A stretch of DNA of 41,589 nt, taken from positions 1-41,589 of the IMG/VR virus record IMGVR_UViG_3300024514_000011. One strand, given 5' to 3'. Under the pieces are notes generated by a model, which searched no databases, was not told the origin of the DNA, and saw only the letters and a program-made list of their open reading frames with translations. Below, in pieces: positions 21,070 through 29,309 of this stretch; positions within the stretch are counted from its first letter, which is position 1; the number at the start of each line of letters is the position of its first letter. Made by a program: the position numbers and the translations under genes. The DNA comes from a virus.

Positions 21070-22094
21070 AATATATCAATATATTTATCTTTAAGTTTTT
21101 CAGTAGAAAAGTTATTCATAGCAATTTCAAAAGCATGTTCTTTATCTTTGTATCTACTTCTTTGATTCATAAATTTATCAACCATCTTGCCCAAATGTTT
21201 TGGATCTGCAGAATACACATCAAGCATCATTCTAGTTTTTAATGTTCCAGTTTTTTCAGAATTAGCAAGCCACTCCTTTGGTAAAACATAGTTATTAGGA
21301 GATATATTAGTCATAAACACTGGCAAACCACTCATTAATGCCTCATTCATTGGCAGGCATAAGCCTGCATATCTTCTTGGCATAATTACTAAATCAAATC
21401 CTTTATAAAGATTTTCTCTAACTGGTTCATCACTATGATCCACCTTAATCCTAGAATCTTTGGTAGAAATATTAATATGTGTTTGGGTTTTGATAACAAG
21501 TTCGTAATCTGTTTTTGAGTATCTTAACATTTCCAGCACTGAATGAGTGCCGTTTCTATCTTCAGATGCAGCCTTTCCACCTACATGTAGTACTCTAAAA
21601 TGATCTTTAGACATGTTTTCTTTTCTTACCTCATTAAATTTTGTGTGATCAATTGGTGGCGGTAAATGCAAAACTTTTGCTTTATCTGAAAATAACTCCT
21701 GCATATGATCAAAATACCACATGCTAGGACCAAGCAAAATATCTGGTACAGATATTCTAGGATTAACAACCATATCTAAAAACTCATAATTATATTGCAA
21801 TACTGTTTTAACGCCCATCTTTCTAGCAATATCTACAAACTGATTATTATAAAATGTTTCACAGGTTAAAACAACATCAAGCCCTTTTAGAAATGCAGAT
21901 ATATCTCCAGCCTTTGGAAAACCCCTTACAGGATAAATATTATATTTATCATACCACTCTGGGTGCTGTTTATTTTTATTAAAAGAATGAGAGTTGATAA
22001 GCATAACCTTTGTAGGATTTAGCATATAAGTTAATTCTCTTGTTTGATTCCCAAGACCAGTATTATCTGATCTTACAATTATTCCTAGGTTCAC
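21063..22094 (-). CDS. GT-B-fold glycosyltransferase (GT4-like)
   Basis: A 343-aa protein. It begins MNLGIIVRSDNTGLGNQTRELTYML, a GT-B acceptor-domain start with a Gly-rich loop; FRVLHVGGKA (about 167-176) begins the second Rossmann domain; and RRYAGLCLPMNEALMSGLPVFMT (about 257-279) is the donor-binding E-x7-E-like region. It transfers a sugar from a nucleotide-sugar donor; the acceptor is unknown. GTG 22094 overlaps the upstream stop (GTGA). Confidence 0.8.
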   Translation of the reverse strand: MNLGIIVRSDNTGLGNQTRELTYMLNPTKVMLINSHSFNKNKQHPEWYDKYNIYPVRGFPKAGDISAFLKGLDVVLTCETFYNNQFVDIARKMGVKTVLQYNYEFLDMVVNPRISVPDILLGPSMWYFDHMQELFSDKAKVLHLPPPIDHTKFNEVRKENMSKDHFRVLHVGGKAASEDRNGTHSVLEMLRYSKTDYELVIKTQTHINISTKDSRIKVDHSDEPVRENLYKGFDLVIMPRRYAGLCLPMNEALMSGLPVFMTNISPNNYVLPKEWLANSEKTGTLKTRMMLDVYSADPKHLGKMVDKFMNQRSRYKDKEHAFEIAMNNFSTEKLKDKYIDILK

Positions 22095-22822
22095 TCTTTA
22101 TATCCCCAGACTTCATCATCTGCAGTAAATTTTCTTGTTCCCTCACGTCCGTCTAAATGATAAGATCTTTTTATGTTACCTTCAGGATGATAGATCCATA
22201 GTTTATGTTTCCACCATGGGTCGTCTTGAACTTTTCCATGAAATCTATCTTCAATAAAAGTTTTTTCATCAGAGAAGGGTAGAACTATTTCTCTATAATA
22301 TTTTGCTAAACTAAGATGTGGTCTTTGGCTCCATTGATTTGTTTTCATAAAACCGTTTTCAATACCAAACATTAAATGTTCGTGTTCTTTAGGAATGGAT
22401 GCTTCAAAATGAAACCTAATAGTATTGGCACTATTGTATTCCATCATGTCTAAACATTTCTGCCAATCAATTGGCTGATCTGATGTAAGCGGTGCATCTC
22501 CCTCAACATATAAAAGTGCTGAAGTGTTCACCATATCAATAGTTCTTTTCATCATTGTAGTCTGATGACAATGTTCGTCAAATATTACTGGTAAAACATT
22601 TTTCCATTCATGTATGCATTTCCAAAGTACACGATTTTTAAACTCATTGTAATCTTCTTTGCGGCTTGCTCTTTCTTCTCTAAGCCCATCAATTTGAAGG
22701 ATAACCTCATTCTCTGGCAAATGGGTACGAATAGAAGCAAGTGTTTCATCAAGTATGCGGGTATCTGGATGACTTGGCAATACAGAGGTAACAAGTATAG
22801 CCGTAATATCACTCTTGTTCAT
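22091..22822 (-). CDS. GT-A-type glycosyltransferase-like protein
   Basis: A 243-aa protein. It starts DITAILVTSVLPSHPDTRILDETLASIRTHLP, the nucleotide-binding strand and helix of GT-A enzymes, and carries YVEGDAPL (about 106-113), where G-D-x-P stands in for the DxD metal site. It is rich in Trp/His in the C-terminal half. It lies between two other glycosyltransferases and overlaps both. Family assignment is moderate. Confidence 0.6.
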   Translation of the reverse strand: MNKSDITAILVTSVLPSHPDTRILDETLASIRTHLPENEVILQIDGLREERASRKEDYNEFKNRVLWKCIHEWKNVLPVIFDEHCHQTTMMKRTIDMVNTSALLYVEGDAPLTSDQPIDWQKCLDMMEYNSANTIRFHFEASIPKEHEHLMFGIENGFMKTNQWSQRPHLSLAKYYREIVLPFSDEKTFIEDRFHGKVQDDPWWKHKLWIYHPEGNIKRSYHLDGREGTRKFTADDEVWGYKE

Positions 22823-23669
22823 GAAGTTGCCTCATAACCTTAAAACCAAAATCTCTTTTATATTTTAACCACCAACAAACTACTTGATGCATATTATTAG
22901 GATAGTTAGAAATAAGATCTGGTAGAAGTTCATTTAATTCATTCCAATTATCTACTATTGGAAAAGGTAGATCTTTAGGATAAATATATTTAAAATAACT
23001 ATCAACTTCTCCTTGAGAGTTTCTTCCATCTCCAACAGGCATACATAACATTTCTATAGCCTCAAAAAATCTAAAAGAATCAACTACTACAGCACCCGCT
23101 GGCGCAGGGGCTATCTTTGCCTTTGAGAGCGTCTTATAGTATTCCTTTGGTGTATCACCCTGTGCAAAGCCTTTTGTGGGCTTATAAAGGGCATTTGGAA
23201 GGGTTTGCATGACCTCTCCTAGTTGCTTTCTACGTTGATGTGTAACCTGTCCACCAAAATAAACGTCATAATCTTTGCTAGGATAATCTGGCTTTTCAGC
23301 CTTTAAATGCTGTGGAACACCAATAAAAAACTTTTGATATTTTTCATGTTTTTTGTGGGGGTATTGAACCCATATCTTAATATTAGGATGACTAATAAGA
23401 TCTACATTAAATGTAGCAGACTCGTCTCCAGTAATAAATAATACTACTCTATCAAGATTACTAAGTTCCTTATTAATTAGTTCTTCTTTACCCGCATTAC
23501 CTTGACCAGGAATTACTACAAATGCTCTTTCATCTTTTGGTATATTTTTTACAACTAATTGATCAATGTGATGACGTTCAAAAGTTTCTTTAAGCAAACC
23601 GTAATCCCATTTACCATCAGCAGCATCTAAAGGATCAATAGAAAATATATATGCTTTAGGCTGGTTCAT
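22809..23669 (-). CDS. Exostosin-like glycosyltransferase (GT47-type)
   Basis: A 286-aa protein from ATG 23669 (an ATG at 23687 would add six residues). DVYFGGQVTHQRRKQLGEVMQ (about 130-150) and SKAKIAPAPAGAVVVDSFRFFEAIEMLCMPVG (about 189-220) match the C-terminal exostosin-like domain, in which the FE-A-x-x-x-G/x-x-P segment binds the nucleotide sugar. It overlaps the FkbM gene (stop 23656) by 14 nt and the next gene by 14 nt. Confidence 0.7.
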   Translation of the reverse strand: MNQPKAYIFSIDPLDAADGKWDYGLLKETFERHHIDQLVVKNIPKDERAFVVIPGQGNAGKEELINKELSNLDRVVLFITGDESATFNVDLISHPNIKIWVQYPHKKHEKYQKFFIGVPQHLKAEKPDYPSKDYDVYFGGQVTHQRRKQLGEVMQTLPNALYKPTKGFAQGDTPKEYYKTLSKAKIAPAPAGAVVVDSFRFFEAIEMLCMPVGDGRNSQGEVDSYFKYIYPKDLPFPIVDNWNELNELLPDLISNYPNNMHQVVCWWLKYKRDFGFKVMRQLHEQE

Positions 23670-24369
23670 AATAAAAATGAACCTCATGTTGATAATCTAA
23701 AAGATATTCTTTATATCCAATGCCTTTAATAAACTGTCTTAAATCATATAGATATTCTTTCCAATACATCATCATAAATTCTGGATGACCAGATAACCAA
23801 ATTTTTGGTCTAAATTCTCTCATTGTTTTTTCTGCACCACCAAGAACACGCCATTCACTTCCCTCAACATCAAGAGAGATTACTGTTGGTGGCTTTAATC
23901 CTTTTTCATAAACAAGAGTATCAATTTTAGTTTGTCCATATTTATCTGCTTCATACTGAAGTTCTTTAAATCCATGCGCTGCCTCAATAGGAGAATCAGC
24001 CTCTGGTGGAAACTCGCTGTAATAAATTCTTGCTAACTTATTATCTTTATCTGATGCAAATCCAGGAATACAGGCAAGTGGCATTTTTAAATTATTAGCA
24101 CTCCAAAGTAATGGAAAGTGTGACCAAACTTTTGGGTTAGGCTCAAATAAAACAACCTCAGCACCCCACATCTGACATAATGCTGGCATCTCTCCTTCTT
24201 CAGCACCAACATAGTAAACAACATCGTTTTCACCAATATTTTCATGCATAGACTTTAATCTTGGTTTCTCCCAACCTTGTGGTTGATACCAGTCTGGTCT
24301 ATCTGCCCTATGCTTTGGTAATGTTATTTCAAACTCTCCGTTTATAACGGCTTTAACCATCTCTGTCAT
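23656..24369 (-). CDS. FkbM-family SAM methyltransferase
   Basis: A 237-aa protein from ATG 24369, preceded by GGGAG 8 nt upstream. Motif I is VVYYVGAEEGEMPA (about 50-63, with the usual first Gly-x-Gly loosened), then VVLFEPNP (about 74-81), and VISLDVEGSEWRVLGGA (about 145-161), the FkbM signature. FkbM enzymes O-methylate sugars or sugar-like metabolites, consistent with capping or decorating a glycan made by the neighbouring transferases. Confidence 0.82.
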   Translation of the reverse strand: MTEMVKAVINGEFEITLPKHRADRPDWYQPQGWEKPRLKSMHENIGENDVVYYVGAEEGEMPALCQMWGAEVVLFEPNPKVWSHFPLLWSANNLKMPLACIPGFASDKDNKLARIYYSEFPPEADSPIEAAHGFKELQYEADKYGQTKIDTLVYEKGLKPPTVISLDVEGSEWRVLGGAEKTMREFRPKIWLSGHPEFMMMYWKEYLYDLRQFIKGIGYKEYLLDYQHEVHFYYEPA

Positions 24370-25319
24370 AGGTTTAACTCCCTTATTATTGTTGCCCATC
24401 TATGAACATATGTATGTTCTTTTTTAGTTCTTTCATGTCCAGCGACCCTTATCTTTTCACGTTCTTCATCATGCTCAAGATAATAATCTATTTTGTTTTT
24501 TAGATCTTTAAAGTTACCATGTTCATAAAAAACAATTTCTTCTTTATCTACAAATAAATCTCTTAGTCCTTTAATATCAGGGTAGATTGTGAACCCACCA
24601 CGACCAGTACTTTCAAATAGTCTATCACTTGTATAATACGGATAGTCAAAATTTAAATTTAAACTATCTCCAATTGCAATCTTACTTTTAGCATAAATCC
24701 TATTTAACTTTTCTCCACGCACAGTTCCAGTATCGCCATCTCCACCAACATGTAAAAATCTTTTGCCATAGGTTTGTCTTAGATAGTCAATTAACATTGG
24801 GCGATATGGATATTCTGGGTGATAACCCTTACTTCCAACAAATATAATGTCATGCTCGTAACCATTTCCATAAGAACTATCTAAATAACACTCTTCTCCA
24901 TATACCCCAGCAGGAAGGTAGTGTCCTTTTACTGATGTATTATCATTAAACCAATCAGCCATAAGTTTATCTACAGTAAAGAAGTGACCAATTGTTCTAT
25001 AAAAATTATCATTTTCTAAATCTTTTTGTCGTTTTAGTCCAAACCAAAGATCAAGATGATAGGTCATTGTTGGTATGCCAGCCTTCTTTAATTCAGTTAA
25101 AACTACATCCATAGAAGGTGATCCTGGAGTCTTCCAGCCATGAGTATGAACCCATACAAATAAATCGCTTTGTAATGCTTCAGCAAGAATAACATTGCTC
25201 TTAGCCTTTTGCTCCTGCATTTTAACGACGGTATGCCCAAGAGCCTCTAATGATTTAGCATGATGCGTTTCACTACTGTAGTCAACACTAAAGTTACCTA
25301 AGAATACAATTTTAGCCAA
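24366..25319 (-). CDS. CgeB-like glycosyltransferase
   Basis: A 317-aa GT-B protein. It starts at TTG 25319, with AAGGGG 5 nt upstream. MAKIVFLGNFSVDYSSETHHAKSLEALGH is the N-domain, LDLWFGLKR sits near 92-100, HDIIFVGSKGY (about 160-170) and HVGGDGDTG (about 196-204) start the C-domain, and DRLFESTGRGGFTIYPDIKGLRDLF (about 238-262) is the donor-binding region typical of CgeB/GT1_2 proteins. The first gene of the five-gene glycan operon. Confidence 0.75.
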   Translation of the reverse strand: MAKIVFLGNFSVDYSSETHHAKSLEALGHTVVKMQEQKAKSNVILAEALQSDLFVWVHTHGWKTPGSPSMDVVLTELKKAGIPTMTYHLDLWFGLKRQKDLENDNFYRTIGHFFTVDKLMADWFNDNTSVKGHYLPAGVYGEECYLDSSYGNGYEHDIIFVGSKGYHPEYPYRPMLIDYLRQTYGKRFLHVGGDGDTGTVRGEKLNRIYAKSKIAIGDSLNLNFDYPYYTSDRLFESTGRGGFTIYPDIKGLRDLFVDKEEIVFYEHGNFKDLKNKIDYYLEHDEEREKIRVAGHERTKKEHTYVHRWATIIRELNL

Positions 25320-25337
25320 TATTACCCCTTTTATATA

Positions 25338-25346
25338 ATTATAGCA
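25338..25346 (-). promoter_or_regulatory. Extended -10 promoter of the glycan operon
   Basis: On the minus strand TG-C-TATAAT (TATAAT 25343-25338), with no clear -35. Predicted start near 25331, about 12 nt before TTG 25319, with AAAAGGGG in the leader. Confidence 0.55.
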
Positions 25347-25350
25347 TCAA

Positions 25351-26274
25351 CTATATGAACAACTTAATAGTTCTAGTACCTAATGGATTTATAGTAAGCC
25401 TACAGTTTTTAATCCAATGATCGCTTCTATCTCTTTTGTGTACTGCCATAAGCACTGGCTCATATCCGTAAACAGGTATCTCTCCATTCTTAATAGTATA
25501 GTGAGATCCAACCAATTCACAGTATTCATTCTTAAATATAAGTTGTAAATCTCCTTGCATTACAGCCTCAACATTGTTTCTACCAAGCACTTGACCAAAA
25601 TCATTACCAAATACGGCAAGATGTTTTAGTCTTTGATCTGATATTTTTCTTGCTACTGTTGACGCTGGTGGAAGACTGTCATTAAAATTTTCTTTCAAAA
25701 CAGAAATAAAATCTTGAGTCTCAGGATGTAAAAATATTTCTTCTTGAAATCTTTTTGATGTACCAGACCACTGTTGGAAGTCTCTAGGGCTTATACCATC
25801 TTTATGTGATACAAAACCTACTTCTTTACCATCTAAGTCTATGAAACAAAAATCAGCCTTGGATTTATCTTCTAAAGATTTTATTGACCTTACATTATAT
25901 ATATTATCTATAATTTTAATTGGCACATATTCTAAGCCACTTTCATTTTTAATACTATCCATTAAACATGCAATATTAAATATCTGTTCATCTTGTTTTG
26001 CTGTTGTATTTTGTGTTCTAGTAGAAAAATCTGAGTCTTTATAAAGCATACTTAATGGAACTAAATCATTAGTTTCAGTTGGTAATTGTATTGATCTACC
26101 AACTTTATAATTATTTAAATCGTCAACTGATAAAATATTTTCTAAAATAGATTTATTTAACTTAACAAGTATATCTGTATTAACAAGATAAAACCCTTGA
26201 CCAATGCCTATTCTATAGACAAAGGTCTGAAAGTTATTGCGCTTAGACAATTCTTTAATTGATAAGTGTGCCAC
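25351..26274 (-). CDS. Unrecognised 307-aa phage protein
   Basis: Start at GTG 26274, just 2 nt after the tRNA-Thr gene; AGGAGG of the tRNA acceptor stem lies only 3 nt upstream, which is tight, so an internal start is possible. No family is recognised with confidence. The segment DFCFIDLDGKEVGFVSHKDGISPRDFQQWSG (about 139-169) has the D-x-n-E-V-x-n-S-H-K look of a PD-(D/E)XK nuclease, a weak hint of a restriction-type or homing activity. Two aromatic-rich regions follow. I recall similar proteins in marine myophages without function. Confidence 0.6.
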   Translation of the reverse strand: MAHLSIKELSKRNNFQTFVYRIGIGQGFYLVNTDILVKLNKSILENILSVDDLNNYKVGRSIQLPTETNDLVPLSMLYKDSDFSTRTQNTTAKQDEQIFNIACLMDSIKNESGLEYVPIKIIDNIYNVRSIKSLEDKSKADFCFIDLDGKEVGFVSHKDGISPRDFQQWSGTSKRFQEEIFLHPETQDFISVLKENFNDSLPPASTVARKISDQRLKHLAVFGNDFGQVLGRNNVEAVMQGDLQLIFKNEYCELVGSHYTIKNGEIPVYGYEPVLMAVHKRDRSDHWIKNCRLTINPLGTRTIKLFI

Positions 26275-26275
26275 G

Positions 26276-26347
26276 AGCCTCCTGTAGGATTTGAACCTAC
26301 GACAACCCGCTTACAAGGCGGGTACTCTACCCCTGAGTTAAGGAGGC
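26276..26347 (-). tRNA. tRNA-Thr (anticodon TGT)
   Basis: Acceptor GCCTCCT/AGGAGGC, anticodon stem CCCGC/GCGGG around CTTGTAA (TGT at 34-36, reads ACA), T-loop TTCAAAT with stem GTAGG/CCTAC. Discriminator U; CCA is not encoded. Last gene of the tRNA cluster. Confidence 0.93.
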
Positions 26348-26472
26348 AAATGCCAGCCACAAAGTCTCCGCTGGCTGTTATTACCTAGTGGGGTAGCAGA
26401 GCAATCTCCTTCGGTCTGAACACCTTCGTATGATGCGCCCACGAACTCAGTTTCAGTAATAACGATCTCCAT
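26338..26472 (-). CDS. Possible 44-aa peptide between tRNA genes
   Basis: An ATG frame (start 26472) running into the tRNA-Thr 5' end. The first 30 residues (MEIVITETEFVGASYEGVQ...) look like a normal coding beta strand region; the rest overlaps a hairpin (GCCAGC/GCTGGC) and tRNA. No clear ribosome site; upstream is AACAT...ATGTT, a small inverted repeat. It explains the otherwise empty 150-nt gap between tRNA-Thr and tRNA-Glu. Confidence 0.35.
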   Translation of the reverse strand: MEIVITETEFVGASYEGVQTEGDCSATPLGNNSQRRLCGWHLPP

Positions 26473-26497
26473 AACATTGTTCAGATGTTATTTCGAG

Positions 26498-26569
26498 TAT
26501 CTCCAGAGAGAATTGAACTCTCGTTTACACCGTGAAAGGGTGTTGTCCTAACCACTAGACGATGGAGAC
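26498..26569 (-). tRNA. tRNA-Glu (anticodon TTC)
   Basis: Acceptor GTCTCCA/TGGAGAT (one G-U pair), anticodon stem ACACC/GGTGT around CTTTCAC (TTC), T-arm GAGAG TTCAATT CTCTC. Discriminator A; CCA not encoded. Confidence 0.93.
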
Positions 26570-26573
26570 TTAG

Positions 26574-26647
26574 CGATCCGTATGAGACTCGAACTCACGA
26601 CCTCCACCGTGACAGGGTGGCGTTCTAACCAACTGAACTAACGGACC
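26574..26647 (-). tRNA. tRNA-Asp (anticodon GTC)
   Basis: Acceptor GGTCCGT/ACGGATC (one G-U pair), anticodon stem CCACC/GGTGG around CTGTCAC (GTC), T-loop TTCGAGT. Discriminator G, as expected for Asp. Confidence 0.94.
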
Positions 26648-26648
26648 T

Positions 26649-26722
26649 TGGAGCGAATAGCGAGAATCGAACTCGCACATTAACCTTGGCAAGGTTACGC
26701 ACTACCACTATGCAATATTCGC
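26649..26722 (-). tRNA. tRNA-Gly (anticodon GCC), CCA encoded
   Basis: Acceptor GCGAATA/TATTCGC, anticodon stem TAACC/GGTTA around TTGCCAA (GCC), T-arm GCGAG TTCGATT CTCGC. Discriminator U followed by genomic CCA. Confidence 0.94.
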
Positions 26723-26723
26723 T

Positions 26724-26799
26724 TGGCTGGTCTGGTAGGACTCGAACCTACGACCCAGGCATTAACAGTGCCTTGTTCTGCCAACTGAACTACAGACCA
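26724..26799 (-). tRNA. tRNA-Asn (anticodon GTT), CCA encoded
   Basis: Acceptor TGGTCTG/CAGACCA with U1-A72, anticodon stem AGGCA/TGCCT around CTGTTAA (GTT), T-arm GTAGG TTCGAGT CCTAC, discriminator G plus CCA. Its first base follows the carbamoyltransferase stop codon directly. Confidence 0.94.
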
Positions 26800-28329
26800 T
26801 TATTTATTTAATATTGTATTTCCAATTATCATACAGTCTATCATAGAAAACTCAAACAAGTCAATAGCATTCTCAGGATATCCTGCAATTGGTTTTCCAT
26901 TAATGTTTAAACTAGTATTCAGAATTAATGCATGTCCAGTCAACTTATAAAATTCTTCAATTAGTTTTCTGTATGCAGATCCATCATTTTCTACCGTTTG
27001 AGTTCTACAAGTGCCATCAACGTGAGTAATTGCTGGGAACGTATCAACCTTAAAGTCATTAGTAAATAGCATGTGTGGATCTTTTATATCATATTTAAAA
27101 TAATCTAGTACATGCTCAGATAAAACAGATGCTCCAAATGGTCTATAGTTTTCTCGTTTTTTAACAGAATTAATAATTTCTTTTCCAAGCGGTATAGCAG
27201 GATTCATTAATATAGACCTATGACCCAACGCTCTAGGACCAACTTCCCCATGTCCCTGATACCAACCTACAATCTTATTTTCTGCCAACATTTTGGCTGC
27301 ATACTTAATTGTTTCATCTGTAGGCTCTGTGCTTGGAGCATAATCATTTTGACAATATGGAAAGTTTTCAAGTTTAAACTCAGGAAGATCGTGATATTTT
27401 CTTAACCATTCAATTGCACCTAAACTACATCCTTCATCACTAGAATGTGGTGGAATAATTATATTAGGAAAATTATGAATTAGTTTTGTATTCCATACAA
27501 CATTTTGTGCTACTCCTCCAGAGTACGAAACACTTTCTTCTTTATTAATATACTTACTAAATAGTTCTACTAAAAGATCCCCAACTCTTTCATGCACAGT
27601 TCTAATCCAGTCAAGAGGGGTAAGATTAGTTAACAATGGATCTTTCATGTAGTTATTCCATCTAGTCAAGTCAAATATGGCATTAGCATTATCAATTCCA
27701 AACTCATTAATTTCTTTTAAGTATTGGTCATGAACCCTTCCGTATGACTGTAAGCCCATAACTTTGCCAGCATTGTCAAGCGAACTCACTTTGTTTACAC
27801 CAAGCCACATAGCAGCATTGTTCATATGAAACCCAATTGATCCAGCGTCAGCCTCATATACACTCTTTATAACAACATTATTTTCAAAAATTGTACATGT
27901 TTTATTATTTCCCATGCCATCTATAACAACTCTAACTCTTGGAGAATTATTCTTATCTTCTAGCATCCATGTGGATAAGGCGTGAGAATAATGATGGCTT
28001 ATATGCCATGCATTTTTTATACCAAAAGATTCAAAAGGATTGTATTTTTTTGGTATTCTATAAAATAACACTTCTGGTCTTGTTAAATCAAACTCTGGGT
28101 CTATGTTTTGAAAAAAGGTAGCATAGTCATAATCAATAACAATATCATCTATTTCATCTAATTTAAAGTTCCATAGTTCTTGAACATCTTTAAATATTTC
28201 CCATCTATTTTCATATTCAAAGTGTTTAATTTGTTTTGTTCTTTCAAATTTATGATAGTGTAGTTTTTCTCCATCAAAATATGCTGCATTATGATCGTGA
28301 TGTTGCATACCTATTGCCAATAGTTTCAT
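26800..28329 (-). CDS. NodU/CmcH-type O-carbamoyltransferase
   Basis: A 509-aa protein with the family motifs: GMQHHDHNAAYF (7-18), WHISHHYSHALSTW (about 107-120), VVIDGMGNNK (about 131-140), SYSGGVAQN (about 269-277), GWYQGHGEVGPRALGHRSILMNP (about 354-376) and ALILNTSLNINGKPIA (about 473-488). The enzyme transfers carbamoyl from carbamoyl phosphate (through carbamoyl-AMP) to a hydroxyl. In this cassette the acceptor could be a sugar or, less likely, a modified base. It is directly followed by the tRNAs and overlaps the upstream gene by 4 nt. Confidence 0.93.
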   Translation of the reverse strand: MKLLAIGMQHHDHNAAYFDGEKLHYHKFERTKQIKHFEYENRWEIFKDVQELWNFKLDEIDDIVIDYDYATFFQNIDPEFDLTRPEVLFYRIPKKYNPFESFGIKNAWHISHHYSHALSTWMLEDKNNSPRVRVVIDGMGNNKTCTIFENNVVIKSVYEADAGSIGFHMNNAAMWLGVNKVSSLDNAGKVMGLQSYGRVHDQYLKEINEFGIDNANAIFDLTRWNNYMKDPLLTNLTPLDWIRTVHERVGDLLVELFSKYINKEESVSYSGGVAQNVVWNTKLIHNFPNIIIPPHSSDEGCSLGAIEWLRKYHDLPEFKLENFPYCQNDYAPSTEPTDETIKYAAKMLAENKIVGWYQGHGEVGPRALGHRSILMNPAIPLGKEIINSVKKRENYRPFGASVLSEHVLDYFKYDIKDPHMLFTNDFKVDTFPAITHVDGTCRTQTVENDGSAYRKLIEEFYKLTGHALILNTSLNINGKPIAGYPENAIDLFEFSMIDCMIIGNTILNK

Positions 28330-28583
28330 TTCTTTTTATCCATTCTGCTTTTTATTAAATTAATTGCAACATCTATTCCTTCAGAATATGCTTCAACATC
28401 ATCTTTCATCCAAAGAAGATTGCCATCTTTATCAAAACTTGACCCACGATAAATCTGATATTCAACTTTGGTTACTTCAAGTAGTTCTAAAAGTTGTTTG
28501 CGTTCAAAAGCAACAGCCTTTTTACAGCCATTGCATGGACAAGCCCAATCACCTCTTTGTGGAGTTTGATTTGGATCAGCCAT
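28326..28583 (-). CDS. Small zinc-ribbon-like protein
   Basis: An 85-aa protein with CPCNGCKKA near residues 15-23 (C-x-C-x2-C) followed by helices. It starts within the previous stop overlap (8 nt) and ends within the carbamoyltransferase ATG. Actinophages often carry this type of small protein; the metal site lacks a visible fourth ligand. Function unknown. Confidence 0.65.
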   Translation of the reverse strand: MADPNQTPQRGDWACPCNGCKKAVAFERKQLLELLEVTKVEYQIYRGSSFDKDGNLLWMKDDVEAYSEGIDVAINLIKSRMDKKK

Positions 28584-29301
28584 TTTCGGGCTTCTTAATC
28601 TTTCCGCTAGTCATAGCATCCCAATATATGTTGTAATAGTTTTTATCAAATGAAAATGTTTTCATATGCTGAACAGTTGCACCAGTATGTGCGTACAATT
28701 GGAATCCTGCTTTCTTAAGATTGCGACAGAATGAAACATCTTCACTAACAAACTTATTAGCAGCCTGTTGGTTTTCTCCAAACACAGAAATATCACCAGC
28801 AACAGCCTTTACTGGATCAATAATTGAGCGGTGCATTAGCATAAGTCCAAACCCAGCCACATCTACTGGAACAACCTGATTTTCTGGCAAAGGATGTAAA
28901 ACTTGTGTTTGATAAATATCACCTGTTTCTAAATACAACGCTGGCATTGGTCTCATAAGAGTTTGTTCGTTTTCTGCAGAAACAAAATATGTCCCCGTTA
29001 CAACTGGCTTAGTCTTTTTATCTGCAACTTCCCAAAGCATTTTTACAACTTGTGGGGTAATGATAATATCAGAATCAACCCATAACAACCATTCACTATC
29101 AGATAGGTCTGCCCAAAAATCCCATAAAGATTGTCTTTGACGTGCAATCTGATTACCATTAACACGAATAGTGTTAATAATATTTAATCCAAATTCTTTT
29201 CCTTGAATGACAGTATTAACAATACCGCTTGCAAAACGTCCTTCTACAACTCCGTTATCGCACCATCCAATTGTTATTCTTTCTTTTACGCTGTGTGGCA
29301 T
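28576..29301 (-). CDS. GT-A glycosyltransferase
   Basis: A 241-aa protein from ATG 29301, preceded by AGGAG 6 nt upstream. RITIGWCDNGVVEGRF starts the nucleotide-binding fold, SEWLLWVDSDIIITP (about 70-84) contains the D-x-D metal motif, then PVVTGTYFV, VAGFGLMLMHR (about 152-162) and FVSEDVSFCRNLKKAGFQLY (about 187-206) with the catalytic E-D pair. Likely GT2-like. It lies beside the paralogue of the 18411 protein. Confidence 0.8.
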   Translation of the reverse strand: MPHSVKERITIGWCDNGVVEGRFASGIVNTVIQGKEFGLNIINTIRVNGNQIARQRQSLWDFWADLSDSEWLLWVDSDIIITPQVVKMLWEVADKKTKPVVTGTYFVSAENEQTLMRPMPALYLETGDIYQTQVLHPLPENQVVPVDVAGFGLMLMHRSIIDPVKAVAGDISVFGENQQAANKFVSEDVSFCRNLKKAGFQLYAHTGATVQHMKTFSFDKNYYNIYWDAMTSGKIKKPENG

Positions 29302-29309
29302 ATTATCTC

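Noticed and set aside
26348-26497. A sixth tRNA between tRNA-Thr and tRNA-Glu
   Set aside because: No T-arm or 7-bp acceptor can be formed on either strand; a GCCAGC/GCTGGC hairpin is the only structure.
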